Assembly (NCBI RefSeq): GCF_964340395.1
Contig: NC_135560.1
Coordinates: 1,111,501-1,175,500, forward strand
Direction: 5' to 3'
Source of the DNA: Glandiceps talaboti
Taxonomy: Eukaryota > Hemichordata > Enteropneusta > Spengelidae
DNA: 64,000 bases
Under the pieces are notes generated by a model. It was not told the DNA's origin, searched no databases, and was given only the letters and a program-made list of their open reading frames with translations. Made by a program: the position numbers and the translations under genes. This document shows, in pieces, positions 25,141-36,310 of the stretch (position 1 is the stretch's first letter; the number at the start of each line of letters is the position of its first letter).

Positions 25141-27176
25141 ATTTCAATGATATTCTCCATAGTCAATAAAGTAGGAAGTGTGCCATATGTCGAAAGAAGA
25201 AGAGTTTCCCTACGATTATCCATTTATGAGCATTGTTCTAATTTACAACACAGTATTTGTAAAATACAAACTACCTGGAAGTATATAAACTACGAGTTTA
25301 TATTGTCTCGATTTTGTATCATACAGTAATTGTTAGTATCGCATTTCTTTTGAAAATGGTTTCAATTCTGAATACAACAACGAGATTCGCATTGTTTGAA
25401 TATGTAACAATAAAACATTCACAGTGTAGCAAAAACTTCAACTACATGTAAGTTCGGTATGGTATTGGGTATTTTTACTCGTGATCTTTCTTCAACTGTA
25501 ATATTTAACAAATCAAATGATCATGAAATGATAAATTGTTGTCTGACGTACTTCAATTTATTAGGGTCACCCTTTTCTATTTTTCTGTTTTTCATTATCC
25601 GGCCGACCCAAAGTTTCAATCCCCCGACATCAACAACAAAAATCACATAAAAAGAAAACATCAAGGAGGAAAAGACATGACAAACTGTCATATCATATAG
25701 CATCGTGATAAAGATTACGTAAATTGACTCCTCTATGTATATAGACACCGTACTCTGAGGAGGCACTAGTTGAAGACGTGTCAGATCGGAGCACGATGTC
25801 AGAGCCGTGGTAAATATGGAGGCACCTTTCGTGAGGTTTAAATATTTCTGTTTTTGTTTCAGGTAGAACATCTACCATTTGCATATTTGAATATTATCTA
25901 TGCCTCACTATCACACATTTTATACATGAATTTTATTTCTATATAATATGCTAGCTGCAGTGGAGGGAAGGTAAAAAAGGGTGTCCAAAACATCTATTGC
26001 TTGAGTGATGTGTCAGTCGGAGTTGGTACAATAAGTTGACTTCTGTAGCACTCTCTCGCTACCGCTGTAACAGCTGCTAAACAAGACAATAGTATAACAT
26101 TGCAATGCTTCGATAGAACGTCATTTTCCTCCTCGGACCGTAATCTTAGTTACGGATTTTGGAATATAACCCATTTGCGTTACATTTTCATGGTGTTGGT
26201 GAGAGCATGGAAGTATAACGCACTTATACTTCCATGGTGAGAGTCAAAACCATTCCATTGAAAGTGTCACTACAGGGAAAAGGACAAATAATCAATTTTG
26301 TTCTCGCTATTTTCCGGATTTCTAATATTATTTTCTGTATATTTCAAATAAAGTTTTAAATACTGTTTCCTTTCAGTTTTTTCATTCTATTTCCTACCTG
26401 ATATCACTGTCTTATCTGAGTTTATCAGCTTTGCATTAATTAGTAGCTTGCTAGAACAAACTCACTATTTGCCCAAATTAACGCATTATGCGTGAGTGTA
26501 ATAGTCCGTTCACACTAGGACATATCCTCCGCAGAATCAGTGACTTAGATTAACTCTGGAGGTGATTTGCGTGTGTGAATGGTCGACTCCGGAGAATCTG
26601 TGGATTATTTTACTGTGGAGGTTTTGGTCGATTCAGCTCCGCAGATCCTCCGGAGGCAAGGATTAGCTTGTACGAAGTTGTAGGTGTGAACGCTTTACGC
26701 CAGTGTAAGCGCCCTCAATCGGTGTATTACAGTCATCGCACTAATTTCCGGGACAGCAAACTACCGATGTTGCCAGCTAATTAGTGCGCAATATTGAGAG
26801 TTCAATCGACAATTACCGAGCCACATGTTTATATTGTAACTGATGTCGCCGCGTACTTAGGCCTTTCTTGTTTATTAGAACAGTGGTGTGTAGCACCGCA
26901 GGTGAAGTCATAAAACTTTGTCCGGAAGAATCCATTTCATGTACTGGTTATAAGTTGGCATAAACATATTTGTATTCATATACTCAACTTTACTATCACA
27001 CTTTGGTAAGCTTGCTAATCTTTATTCAGAACCACCAATGTATAAAAAAAAACATTGAAGTCGGCAACGAATCATAAATATTGTTATTATGATTGATGTA
27101 CCACACCGCATCATCCCTTCAATGAATCGGCCTTCCATGTAACGTTTACATGGTTCACTCAAACTATGTCTTATAC
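25141..27176. other. No gene seen
   Basis: Two kilobases of comparatively repeat-poor sequence inside the large intron. Short frames on both strands are not supported by splice signals. GTTCACACTAGG (26508) and TAGGTGTGAACGC (about 26682) form a weak inverted pair that could bound a small MITE. Confidence 0.45.
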
Positions 27177-27585
27177 TAACTGCAATAACTGTAGTGTGTA
27201 CTGTGATTTTGGGGTTCTTTCCTCAGTTTTTGTACCATTTTCCGTTCCGATGTTTGACTGGAAGAAATAGCTACAATTTCTCCAACGGTAACGCAAATAG
27301 TCGAGGTCACACTGAAAACGTGAGTGAGATGTCAGCGTACTACCCGTTTCAAAATGTTGCTACTTTTGGGTTTTCCTGACCGTCGAATTGCAGAGCCAAA
27401 CTTACGCGAAATATTAGGAGAACGAGAGGTTAATTTGCTATTTCAACCACCGTATTGCCCAAAATTTAACACGTGTGAGATAAGTTTTCGTTATCTGAAA
27501 AGATACCTTATGTTAGAGCACACGATGTCTTCGCCACCGCATTTACGGAAACTGCTATCAAAGAAGTTGTTGCCGAGATAGCACC
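27177..27585 (+). pseudogene. DDE transposon remnant (IS630/Tc1-like C-terminus)
   Basis: An 85-codon frame (27324-27581) ends with LLFQPPYCPKFNTCEISF and RYLKRYL. This matches the final catalytic block of the IS630/Tc1-like DDE transposase superfamily, where P-P-Y-S-P-x-x-N-P-x-E carries the last acidic residue. Here the glutamate is kept but S and P are replaced. Upstream catalytic aspartates are not seen in frame, so only a fragment remains. Just before it, 27177-27260 begins TAACTGCAATAACTGTAG and aligns at about 80% by eye with the terminal inverted repeat of the 157-bp MITE at 49179-49335. So this is probably the left end of a related, once-autonomous element. A right end was not found. 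Confidence 0.55.
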
Positions 27586-28980
27586 GTAATTTGAGTAAAT
27601 ATTCTCTTCAGATTTTGTGGATTTCCTTTGTATTGACTCTCGATTATAACTTTTAACAGTATACATTTAGGCCGACATGCGAGCATCACAGCCATAAAAG
27701 TTCAAACGCTGTGAGCATTGGAGGTACATGTATCTGTGAATATATGGTTTGTGTAAAACGGTTGCTATTGATGTCTACGTTTTAGGTACTTGTCCTCTGG
27801 TTTTAATTTTACGATATTTCCATCTTGAAGTTTTTCACTGAGACTGAATGTGAATGTACTCGGAAAAGTAATGGGATGACTGGGGGAACCCGTCCCGTTT
27901 TACATGTGCAAGTCAGATGGCATCACGTAATTAATCTGCAAATAAATGCAGCTAGTTCTCAACATCACGTAATTACGTACAATTAGTGTTCGGTAGGATT
28001 TCTTTTTCGTTTGGTTTACTGAAATATTTCATAGCAGACGACTGATGTGCGAAGTGAAATTGATAACATATATTGGGTCATTTCACCAGTGCCGTAAGTG
28101 TTTGGAAGTTGAGTATTGCGTGAATCATTTTTGACTTTTTTACCAGTCCATCTACGCCACACTAATTCCTCTGAAGATTGTTCAGTTCAAATAAATTAAA
28201 GTAAAGACGATACAAGATTTGATACATACTGATATTGTTACATGTACAGTAACAGACATGCACACAGTGCACAGATCACATACGGAAGTGCAAATTTGCC
28301 GCCGCCGCCATAACAACGAAAGGCCTAGCGTGGGAAGTATTTCGGAAGGCAGAATTTGCCTGCTGTCTCGTTGCGAATTATTTTCTTATTAATGGGTTGT
28401 TCACCATTTCCATCACTCCTACCTGGAATACTAGCCGGAGAAAAGAAATTAGTTATTTGCCGTTTACTCCCAGGGTTTACTCATACTGAAACCGGCGGTG
28501 GTTCTCCGCTGTGTAGGATATCTGCTGTACTATGTCGACATGTCAAACTATCATTATTTGAGAAGAAACATTGAATGTCAGGGGCACACGGGAGTAGAGA
28601 GCGAAAGAGGTAACAACTGGTGTGACTGAATTCAGAATTTGTACGAATAGAAAACACATTAATTCACATTGGTCGACATGTCGACGTCGAGCGTGTTGGA
28701 TGGCTTGTCGAATGTTAAACTGGGCATCACGACGACGAGTGAAATTGTTAACATGCATGAGAAGACATCTTCGCTTATTTCTTGAACGCATGAACGTATA
28801 CAGCAATAAAAAACACAAGGCAGTCTCTACAACGTCAGTCATGTTGTTTACATGCATTTACGCCGGCGGATAATGGTGTGTGAACACATACAGCTGATCC
28901 CCTCTGTTTACAAATCGTTCTCACCTATTTACGCCGAAGAAAAAACCCACGAAAAAAGCAATATGAACATGCCTTTTATA
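27586..28980. other. No gene accepted
   Basis: Mostly unique sequence. A minus-strand frame of 104 codons (28857-28543) has an arginine-rich stretch (FTRRRDAQFNIRQAIQHARR) that is faintly reminiscent of transposase N-termini, but it has no diagnostic motif. Confidence 0.4.
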
Positions 28981-29038
28981 TCCACTGATCCGACTAATGG
29001 AGGTAACACGTGTTACCTCCATTAGTCAGATCAGTGGA
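28981..29038. repeat. 58-bp near-perfect palindrome
   Basis: Two 29-bp arms meet without a spacer at CACGTG. The arms run from TCCACTGATCCGACTAATGG to the matching CCATTAGTCAGATCAGTGGA, with a single mismatched pair (C/T at the CCGACT position). It sits directly before a family A fragment. Confidence 0.95.
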
Positions 29039-29280
29039 TGTTTACACTCATGGCATAATGTTTGGGTTTAAGTTTTTTGACCCAAAACACATCTCTGATG
29101 CGATCACTTTCATTTGAGCTACTACAACTAAACTCAAAAAGTAATACCAAGATTGGTTGAGCGATTTTTGAGTTTAAATCATCCACACATATGTACAGAC
29201 AGACATATGGACAGACACCCAGACACCACACCATGTCTATAGCACTTGATCTTCATTAGTTCAGTTGTGCTAACTCATTG
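29039..29280 (+). mobile_element. Family A right-arm fragment
   Basis: Diverged arm with TTTTTTGACCCAAAACACAT, CCAAGATTGGTTGAGC, ACAGACAGACATATGG and a degenerate terminal hairpin at about 29240-29272. Confidence 0.65.
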
Positions 29281-29329
29281 GTTTTTGACTTTTAGGTTTT
29301 CTTTAATATTAAGTCAACCACAGATAGGC

Positions 29330-29366
<37 letters not shown>

Positions 29367-29585
29367 GTTGGACAAAACTCTTTATCATGTCTGTAGCATG
29401 AATGATTCGGTTTCAAAGGCTGTGTCTAAGTTTTAATTCAGCTGTGCAAAAAACAGTGTTGCCAAGCAACCTCTGACAGGTTAATCTTGATACCCTTGAC
29501 ATTGAGATGTGAAGCAGCCAATAAAAGATTTCATGGCATCAACAAAACAATAACCTTTAATTTCTAGAAAGTCAAAGCACTTTCT

Positions 29586-29713
29586 CACACCAAGAACCAT
29601 GTTTTTCGACCCATAATGCACATCTCTGATGCGATCATTTTCATTTGAACAATTTCCCATCTACAAGCCCAAGTAATGTCCCCACCAAGTACCAAGGCAA
29701 TCGGTCTGGCGCG

Positions 29714-29779
<66 letters not shown>

Positions 29780-29834
29780 TATTTCACCATGGCTATACAT
29801 GTAGCTCTACTTCAGTTGTGCTAGTAACATACAT

Positions 29835-29865
<31 letters not shown>

Positions 29866-29920
29866 CTTCGCCATGCCTATAGCACTACTGAACCTAAGAA
29901 GTTCAGTTGCGCTAATGAGG
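29586..29920 (+). mobile_element. Family A right-arm fragments with long (CA)n
   Basis: GACCCATAATGCACATCTCT, a (CA)n tract at about 29710-29772 and a truncated hairpin. A second end follows, with a (GACA)n tract and CACTACTGAACC...AGTTCAGTTG near 29880-29913. Confidence 0.7.
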
Positions 29921-30130
29921 GAAATATAGATTTTGGTCTGCAATTCTGTCAGCTTTGCATATATTGCAAAACAAAGTGACATACATACCGATATATCCCA
30001 TATGGCATGTCATCTTTGTGCCAGGTTTGAAAAAATTGGATATTGCATCTCTGAGAAAAGACATATTATGGACACACGGATGCGGGCGTGCATGCGTGCA
30101 CACACATACATGTACACACGCACAAGCTAT
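29921..30130 (+). repeat. Distant relative of the 151-bp-unit element
   Basis: GCCAGGTTTGAAAAAATTGG followed by GCATCTCTGAGAAAAGAC and an ACACACGGATGCGGGCGTGC tail parallels the right part of the 151-bp-unit elements (GTTTGAAAAAAATCGG, CATCTCCAAGAAAC, ACGCACGG). Confidence 0.5.
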
Positions 30131-30296
30131 AATACAACCTTTAATTCTATAAGGTAAACAAGGATAACTCAGATTATTCACTGGTTGTCATGCACAACTG
30201 TATAGCTACATACATGATGAGGTATATATATGTACATGTAGTCTAAGTGCCCAATAAATAAATAGAAGAAATTTTATCAATTGATTATCTTCTTAC

Positions 30297-30473
30297 CATC
30301 TCATCAGCAGTTAGTAGAGTTTTCTCTCGACTAACACCACCCACACCTCTTGTGTCTAACCGAACTGGTCTATTCTCAGCAAAGACACGGTTGAAATTCC
30401 CCTCTCTGTTGCATAGTTCCATTCGATACCATTTAATCTCTCTTTTAAGACGTTCAATTTCTTCATTTAGATT
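30297..30473 (-). CDS. FAM184-like gene, penultimate visible exon
   Basis: A 177-nt exon (59 codons) on the minus strand. It is bounded by the acceptor GTACTTGCAG and the donor ATG|GTAAGA, in phase 0 at both ends. It begins NLNEEIERLKREIKWYRMEL and continues CNREGNFNRVF. The pattern E-I-x-x-L-K-x-E-I-x-x-Y-x-x-E-L-x-N-R-E-x-N-F-N-x-V-F is what I know from the C-terminal region of FAM184A/B, which ties it to the N-terminal FAM184-like exon at 36135-35290. The rest (RPVRLDTRGVGG and onwards) looks disordered. FAM184 proteins are long coiled-coil proteins of poorly known function. Nothing here shows a biochemical activity. The intron upstream is about 4.8 kb and holds a decayed YR retroelement. 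Confidence 0.82.
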
Positions 30474-30544
30474 CTGCAAGTACAATTCAAAATGTTTAGT
30501 TTTTATAGAAACACCAAATACACTAACAATTCCATCACTTTGCC

Positions 30545-31253
30545 AATGACACTAACAGCCAATAACAGCTGTTACTATGGGTTTGGTATTGTTGCTAGGA
30601 AAATATGTGTTCACTTATTGGGTGTTTATCCACTTGCCTATAACCATCCCTGTTGTTATCTTTGCACCACAACTTCGCTGCTGCTACGGATGTGATCTTG
30701 TTGCTAGGCATATTTGCATATATTTTTCGAATGTTTACTGTCTTGCCTAGCCAACAATCTTGTTACCTTTGTAAAATATATTCAGGATTTGGCTGTTGAT
30801 AAGGGCATGGTTATGGTTGCTAGGGCCAGTTGTGTTAATATGTGTTGAACAACATCGTCAGAATAACACTTCTAGAAACATCCCCAACAAATTTGCATAT
30901 CACTGACGAGATCATCATCATCTGAATAATTCTTCATCTACATTGTGTAAACACCCCTCAAAACATCTTAACTAAAATTTCAGCCCAATGTACACATTTG
31001 TAGACCTAATTTGCATAATACGGATCATCATGTCATGATTGAACAACTCTTCATCTACTTACAATATGCGCACAAAGTTTTGGATCAATCAGCCCTATAC
31101 TTTATGAGTTTAGGGTTTTTTAACAACAAATTTTTTGACCAACATTGAACATCTGTGGTGTGATCACTTTCATTTGAATAATTTTAATCTTAGACACACA
31201 CACACCACACACACACACATTTCATCGTGCCTATAGTTCAGTTGCACTAAATA
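30545..31253 (+). mobile_element. Family A central and right-arm fragment
   Basis: Central blocks (CAATAACAGCTGTTACTATG, GGCTGTTGATAAGGGCATGG, TGTTGCTAGG) are followed by a diverged right arm (AATTTGCATATCACTGACGA, CACACACACACATTTC) and a lost hairpin (GTTCAGTTGCACTA). Confidence 0.7.
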
Positions 31254-31346
31254 CACAAAACATTTTCTTTTGTTGTTTTTATTAATCAGCTGTGCTTCAC
31301 TACCATCGGTGGTACTATTTTTAATGAATAATTCAACAATTAAACC

Positions 31347-31622
31347 AAACTTACCTGTAAGTAGAAGTTTGACTAGAATTCTGCTGAGCTGCTGTCGCAG
31401 CTAAGGTGTCACCTGAGATTGCATGATATTACCCAGCATGCAGTCTTTACTGGCAAGTGGATACAATAATATATGCCATTATAAGGGTGGGTTAACTTAT
31501 AATCACATTGCAAATAATATTTTGTTGTGTATTATCCCACAAACAGAATGGGCAAGTGACACCTTAGCTGTGACAGCAGCTCGGCAGAATTCAAGTCAAA
31601 CTTCAACTTACAGGTAAGTTTT
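31347..31622. repeat. Foldback at the element's left end
   Basis: Inverted arms of about 67 bp: AAACTTACCTGTAAGTAGAA through AGCTAAGGTGTCAC (31347-31413), mirrored at 31553-31622 (GTGACACCTTAGCTGTGACA through ACTTACAGGTAAGTTT). They enclose about 140 bp of non-coding DNA. The arms are related to the element's terminal repeats. It could be the terminal/internal complementary region of the DIRS-type element or a separate foldback inserted there. Confidence 0.8.
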
Positions 31623-31811
31623 GTTTAACTTTTGAATTCTGCCTCACCACTGTCTTGCAAGGTGTCGCTCAACATGTTTTAGAGCTGTATCCATGAACTA
31701 AAATTAGGCAGTTAGAAAATAATATTAATAACAATCACAATAACTTTATTTTCGAAAATCTTAACTTTACAAAGTTGCAGAAATTGTCTACATGTATGTA
31801 GGTGCAGAGGT

Positions 31812-32559
31812 TTACAACTTTGCTCTGTCTAACGCCTTTCTGACAAATTCACCAACTGTAACAATAGGTTTGTTGTAATACTTGGCAAATGTTTTCTCAT
31901 TTGACTATCCAACTGAAGAAAGAATTGTTTCAACTCATAAAATATCCTTGAGTGAGCATGCAGTGGCAGCTACACGTGGCACACTGTGTGCCTTGAGTGA
32001 GCATGCAGTGGCTTACACACTGTGGTTGCGTTAAAAATGCTTAAATCTAAACCAGCATTATATCATAACATGGTCTTAATCCATCTTGTGATGGGAGACT
32101 TACAAACAGGCAAATGTTTGCCAACATAACTAATGAATAGAACAGTCTCTCTCTTTCTCAATGTCTCCATACGAGATACATGTACTCTCTCAAAATGGTA
32201 AGTACACAAAGCATCCTTTCTGGAGGGTAAGCAGGAAGTTCTAGGGGTTTCATATGTCAATTTGAGTTTGTCTGCTTCACCAGATCCCCTATCTTAATGA
32301 TAAGATCTTGTTTTGTCTTTACAATGTTCCGAAAGTCAATCAAGTGCAGAGTCTGTCCTCTTTGAGCCAATAAGAGAGTAATCAGAGTCACTAGTTTTAA
32401 TGTCAAGTTTTTAAGAGAAATGTTCTTAAGGGGGGACCAACGGCAAAGTAGTCCTGAGTACAATGCTTGTATCCCATGTGACTTTGTATCATGTAAGGAT
32501 GGCCGTTTGTTAAAACCTTCTTCATAAACTGAACTACTAGTAGTTTGACTATTTGGCAT
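31812..32559 (-). pseudogene. Tyrosine recombinase remnant (DIRS/YR type)
   Basis: The minus-strand translation has SLKNLTLKLVTLITLLLAQR followed by QTLHLIDF, the box containing the first catalytic arginine of the DIRS-like YR family (usually G-Q-R). Then come IKIGDLVKQ, LFISYVGKHLPV and ITRWIKTML, and after an internally duplicated and frameshifted patch (31975-32010, where the H-x-x-R box should be), FAKYYNKPIVTVGEF with the catalytic tyrosine region and a natural stop at 31814-31812. At least two frame changes and a lost H-x-x-R box make it inactive. The recombinase would insert circular cDNA without target duplication in an intact element. The family call is firm, the subfamily is not. 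Confidence 0.8.
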
Positions 32560-32689
32560 TATATTATAGCATTACCAATTCCAGTGAATTTCGCTGTACA
32601 TTATTACTGATAATGTACTCCGTTATTGGGCATCGCGGCCCTGGAACGAGCATAACAATACAAGTGTAGATCTGGCAGTCTTGATTGCA

Positions 32690-33530
32690 CTATACCCTAA
32701 GTGTCGATCTGGCAGTGTTGATGGCACTATACCCTAAGTGTAGATCTGGCAGTGTTGATGGCACTATACCCTAAGTGTAGATCTGGCAGTGTTGATGGCA
32801 CTATACCCTAAGTGTAGATCTGGCAGTGTTGATGGCACTATACCCTAAGTGTAGATCTGGCAGTGTTGATGGCACTATACCCTAAGTGTAGATCTGGCAG
32901 TGTAGATGGCACTGTACCCTAAGTGTAGATCTGGCAGTGTATATGTATATTGCACTATACCCTAAGTGTAGATCTGGCAGTGTAGATTGCACTATACCCT
33001 AAGTGTAGATCTGGCAGTGTTGATTGCACTATACCCTAAGTGTAGATCTGGCAGTGTAGATTGTACTATACCCTAAGTGTAGATCTGGCAGTGTAGATGG
33101 CACTATACCCTAAGTGTAGATCTGGCAGTGTAGATTGCACTATACCCTAAGTGTAGATCTGGCAGTGTTGATTGCGCTATACCCTAAGTGTAGATTTGGC
33201 AGTGTACATGTAGATTGCACTATACCCTAAGTGTAGATCTGGCAGTGTAGATGGCACTATACCCTAAGTGTAGATCTGGCTGTGTTGATTGCACTATACC
33301 CTAAGTGTAGATCTGGCAGTGTAGATGGCACTATACCCTAAGTGTAGATCTGGCAGTGTTGATTGCACTATACCCTAAGTGTAGATCTGGCAGTGTAGAT
33401 GCCACTATACCCTAAGTGTAGATCTGGCAGTGTAGATGGCACTATACCCTAAGTGTAGATCTGGCAGTGTGGATTGCACTACATTTGTATATCCTACATG
33501 TAAGTGTAGATCTGGCAGTGTAGATGGCAA
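32690..33530. repeat. 37-bp array inside the decayed retroelement
   Basis: About 22 copies of AAGTGTAGATCTGGCAGTGT plus TGATGGCACTATACCCT, with T/A and G/T variants and three copies enlarged by small insertions (near 32940, 33205, 33480). It is unrelated in sequence to the other 37-bp array at 668-2330. It occupies the position where RT/RNase H coding sequence would be expected. Confidence 0.93.
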
Positions 33531-33905
33531 TATATTTGTATTATATTTGTATTATATGTATATAAGAGACTTTCACTTGAAATATTTATAAATAATACAT
33601 TATATATAAATGTCTAAATAATGCATTATATGTATATAATAGACTTGCACATACTTTATTTATAAATAATACATTATATGTAAATAATTGTCTAAATAAT
33701 TTATTATATGTATATAATGGACTTGCACTAAAAATTATTTATAAATAATACATTATGTATAAATAATTGTCTAAATAATGTATTATATGTATATAATTTG
33801 GTCGACTATAAATTATATATAAATTATCAGGTCTTACATGATTTGTAAATAAACGATTATACACATATAATTGTGTTAAATAATGACTTTTAAACAAATA
33901 ATATA
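33531..33905. repeat. AT-rich degenerate tandem repeat
   Basis: Four to five diverged units of about 62 bp with AATAATGTATTATATGTATA and TAATAGACTTGCAC. It follows directly from the 37-bp array. Confidence 0.75.
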
Positions 33906-33906
33906 G

Positions 33907-34700
33907 TTAAATAATAAGTTTACAAACAGCACCCCATAGTGGGAGGCTTGTTAAGAATGTTGCCGTAAAAAACAGGCCATGGTTTGCGACGATGTTTGTT
34001 TGCCACTGTTGCCAAGTCTTCACTGAGTGGGGGTCTGCATTTGGTCTCCATGTCATACATTTCATCCATTCTTTCAAGTAGTCCTCGTGATCACTGATGT
34101 CGTCTGCACTGTTACTGACATTCTTTGTTGGAGCTTGCAGTAATTGATTGTAATCCATATCTCATTATCATCTGACACATCGTCATGCATGAGTTTTACT
34201 CATTTTTGCAGGGCTATCACAATCCAGAATGTCTGACGTGTTTTTTGGCTTTGGGCTCCTGCGTAACATCATTACAATCAACTTTCGAATTTGCCACCGC
34301 TATATTGGATGTTAGCATCTGCAGTGCACCACCAACCTGTGCCATAGACTCTTGTTGAGTTTGAATCATTCTTTGCATAAAGTCAACGTTTCCAAAACTG
34401 TACATGAACTGTACCTCATTACATGCTGAATGGGTGATACCATGGCCTAGGTGTTCAGGTAGCTTCGGAGTTCAATAATACATCGGTGGAAATCGTACAG
34501 CGCATCGCAGTAGACCATGCAGTGTGGTCACTGCCGTTACCTCCGCCTTTCTTGGTGATCTGTTTTTTGAGTTTTTCTCCACACCTCAATGTTACTGTCC
34601 CTGTCTTGCCCATAGACTGTCCTTTCCCTGATTTGGGGTTGTGATTCAAAATCTCAAGTAATTCTCCTATCGTACTTCTGTCTTGTTTTTACACTGCTGG
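33907..34700 (-). pseudogene. Gag-like (ORF1) fragments of the decayed element
   Basis: Three short minus-strand frames lie in order between the right terminal repeat and the arrays: 34649-34455 (basic, KSGKGQSMGKTGTVTLRCGE), 34405-34217 (FMQRMIQTQQESMAQVGGAL, helix-like) and 34158-33907 (YLKEWMKCMTWRPNADPHSV, WQQWQTNIV). None has a motif I can assign. I call them Gag-like only from position: 5' in the element, upstream of the recombinase, inside the inverted termini. Several stops and frame changes separate them. They could equally be another lost ORF or captured sequence. Confidence 0.4.
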
Positions 34701-34984
34701 CATCGGACTTCATTACCAACGAGTCGAACTGTGACAAATAGTCACTAGAATTCCCAAATTTGGGATATCAGAATACAGGAGGGTATTAAAATACATAGTC
34801 ACTCATAGTCACTTTATGAGAATTCTCTCACGAAAGTAAAATTTTTGTTGAAAATGCGGAGTGAATTTTTAAATTTAATGTGGTCTACTGTTGCTGAAGT
34901 AGAATGCGCACTGCATGCTGAGTAGTATCGCGCAATCTCAAGGGACACCGTACAAGACAGTAGTGAGGCAGAATTTATATTTTC

Positions 34985-35200
34985 TATCAGTAGTAGACCA
35001 TATAAAGTATGGACATCACAATGATTTGTTGACCATATATGGACATCACAATGATTTGTTGACCATATATGGACATCACAATGATTTGTTGACCATATAT
35101 GGACATCACAATGATTTGTTGACTATTATACATGTAAGACATCACGATGATTTGTTGACCATACATGTATAATATGACGATTTGTTGACTACAACAATGT
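34985..35200. repeat. 30-bp tandem array
   Basis: Five to six copies of TATGGACATCACAATGATTT plus GTTGACCATA, the last ones diverged. The array begins right after the decayed element's right end and stops about 90 bp before the exon donor. Confidence 0.92.
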
Positions 35201-35289
35201 ATTGGAACAATTTGATTGACAGCAAGTATAGAATACAGAGGACACTGTCCTAATTTGTTAATAATATAGGAAGACTCACAGTAACTTAC

Positions 35290-36135
35290 CAATGGTGTCC
35301 TGGACATGCCTGTCTTTGCACTATCTGCACCTCCTGAACTCTGCAGTCGTTTCCGTAATTCCTTTTTCAGCATTTTCAAGTCATCTTCAAGTTGTCTATT
35401 CCGATGACTTAGGTTTTCTTTCATCAGATTCACTTCTGACAAAGTCTTTTTCAGTTCCTCAACCTCAGTCATCAGTTTTACCTCAGTTTGTTCTATTTGT
35501 TTACTTAGTTTTTTCAGCAGTTGTTCCTTTTCATGCAAGAGTTCTTCCCTAATAGTGATTATGCCTTCCAATTTCTTAAGTTGTGCATCTCTCTCTTTCA
35601 GTTGCTTCAGTAAACTTTGGCTTTCATTTGAGGCCCCTTCTTCAAACTTCTGAACAGTCTCATTTGCTAGAGACAATTGCTTCTTGAGATCTACATTCTC
35701 CCTCTCCAAATCAATAATTTTGGCATCTTTAATTTTCACCTCGTCAAGATATTTCATTTCTAATTTCTTTATATTTTCTCTCATTTCGTCTCTTAATTTG
35801 GAAGCTTCCTTGTTAGAATTTTTCCTAGTTTCCAGTAGTTCTCTATCAAGTCTTGCAATTCGACCTTTAGCATCAGATATAATAAGATGTATCTCCTGTT
35901 CATATGCATCCCTTAGACATTCCATCTCTACTTCCTTTTCATGATTTCTAGTGAATAGCATGTGAACTACTTGGGTTAATTCAGCAACCTTTTTACACAT
36001 TTTGAAATCAAAGCTTCTCTTGCTCTTGAGATTTGGTTGTGCTGTGTCTCTCAGGACCATGTCCATTTTGATCTTTTCAGCAGCAAGATCCATAACAGCA
36101 GTGTCCCTAGGTCTTCTTTGTCTTGCAGCCATCAT
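35290..36135 (-). CDS. FAM184-like coiled-coil protein, first long coding exon
   Basis: 846 nt (282 codons) on the minus strand, from the first of two adjacent ATGs to the donor CCATTG|GTAAGT in phase 0. Residues 45-100 carry KMCKKVAELTQVV, then EMECLRDAYEQEIHLIISDAK. This is the conserved N-terminal signature of the FAM184 family (K-M-x-K-K-I-A-x-L-T-x-V, L-x-x-A-x-x-E-E-I). Residues about 90-275 are nearly continuous heptad-rich coiled coil (KLRDEMRENIKKLEMKYLDE, LKKLSKQIEQTEVKLMTEV). The exon extends upstream to an acceptor TTCCTTTCAG at 36182-36184, so a 5' exon is expected; the frame is open through that leader too. With the other two exons the protein would be about 395 residues, much shorter than vertebrate FAM184 proteins (around 1000). 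Middle exons may therefore be missed or truly absent. Function unknown; a structural or scaffold role is only inferred from the coiled coil. Confidence 0.85.
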
Positions 36136-36249
36136 TTTAGAGACTAGCTTAGCAACACCAACACAGAAAAAATGGAATAACCTGAAAGGAATGACAGCAT
36201 TATAGTTACATGTACATGTATATGTATATACAAAGTGAACTATTTCTGT

Positions 36250-36310
36250 ACCCCTTTCCAAAATTTGCCATGGTGGCGTTCTACTTCCTGTCAGTGTGAA
36301 CCTTGGTAGT
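36250..36310 (-). promoter_or_regulatory. Possible start region of the FAM184-like gene
   Basis: On the minus strand CAGGAAGTAG (36290-36281, ETS-like) is followed by CGCCACCATGGC (ATG at 36271-36269, ideal Kozak context, also YY1-like). A ten-codon frame (MANFGKG...) could splice from the weak donor GGG|GTACAG (GT at 36251-36250) to the acceptor at 36182, which would join it in frame to the long exon. The intron would be only about 70 bp. This is suggestive, not proven. Confidence 0.3.

Larger units (their letters stand above)
31347..34980 (-). mobile_element. Decayed DIRS-type retroelement with inverted terminal repeats
   Basis: On the minus strand the order is: right terminal repeat, Gag-like fragments (34700-33907), AT-rich and 37-bp arrays where RT should be, YR recombinase remnant (32559-31812), then the left terminal structure. 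The ends match in inverted orientation. The reverse complement of 34907-34975 (TTCTGCCTCACTACTGTC, GGTGTCCCTTGAGATTGC, TCAGCATGCAGT) aligns with 31370-31445 and, in part, with 31634-31669 (about 31 of 35 identical). Inverted termini plus a tyrosine recombinase are the hallmarks of DIRS1-type elements, as opposed to Ngaro/PAT with split direct repeats. It lies in the intron between the first two FAM184-like coding exons and is clearly inactive. Confidence 0.7.

Noticed and set aside
26506-26700. Possible small MITE bounded by GTTCACAC/GTGTGAAC
   Set aside because: The inverted match is short and no target duplication could be identified.
28543-28857. Arg-rich minus-strand frame that might be a Harbinger-type transposase N-terminus
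   Set aside because: Only a vague compositional similarity; no catalytic block or inverted ends found nearby.
34987-35289. Extension of the FAM184-like frame beyond 35290
   Set aside because: After the donor GTAAGT the frame enters the 30-bp array (repeating Q-Q-I-I-V-M), so it is intron.
36182-36271. Extra first coding exon MANFGKG joined by a 70-bp intron
   Set aside because: Phase fits and the Kozak context is ideal, but the donor GTACAG is weak and the resulting N-terminus does not resemble the family. Kept only as a low-confidence start region.
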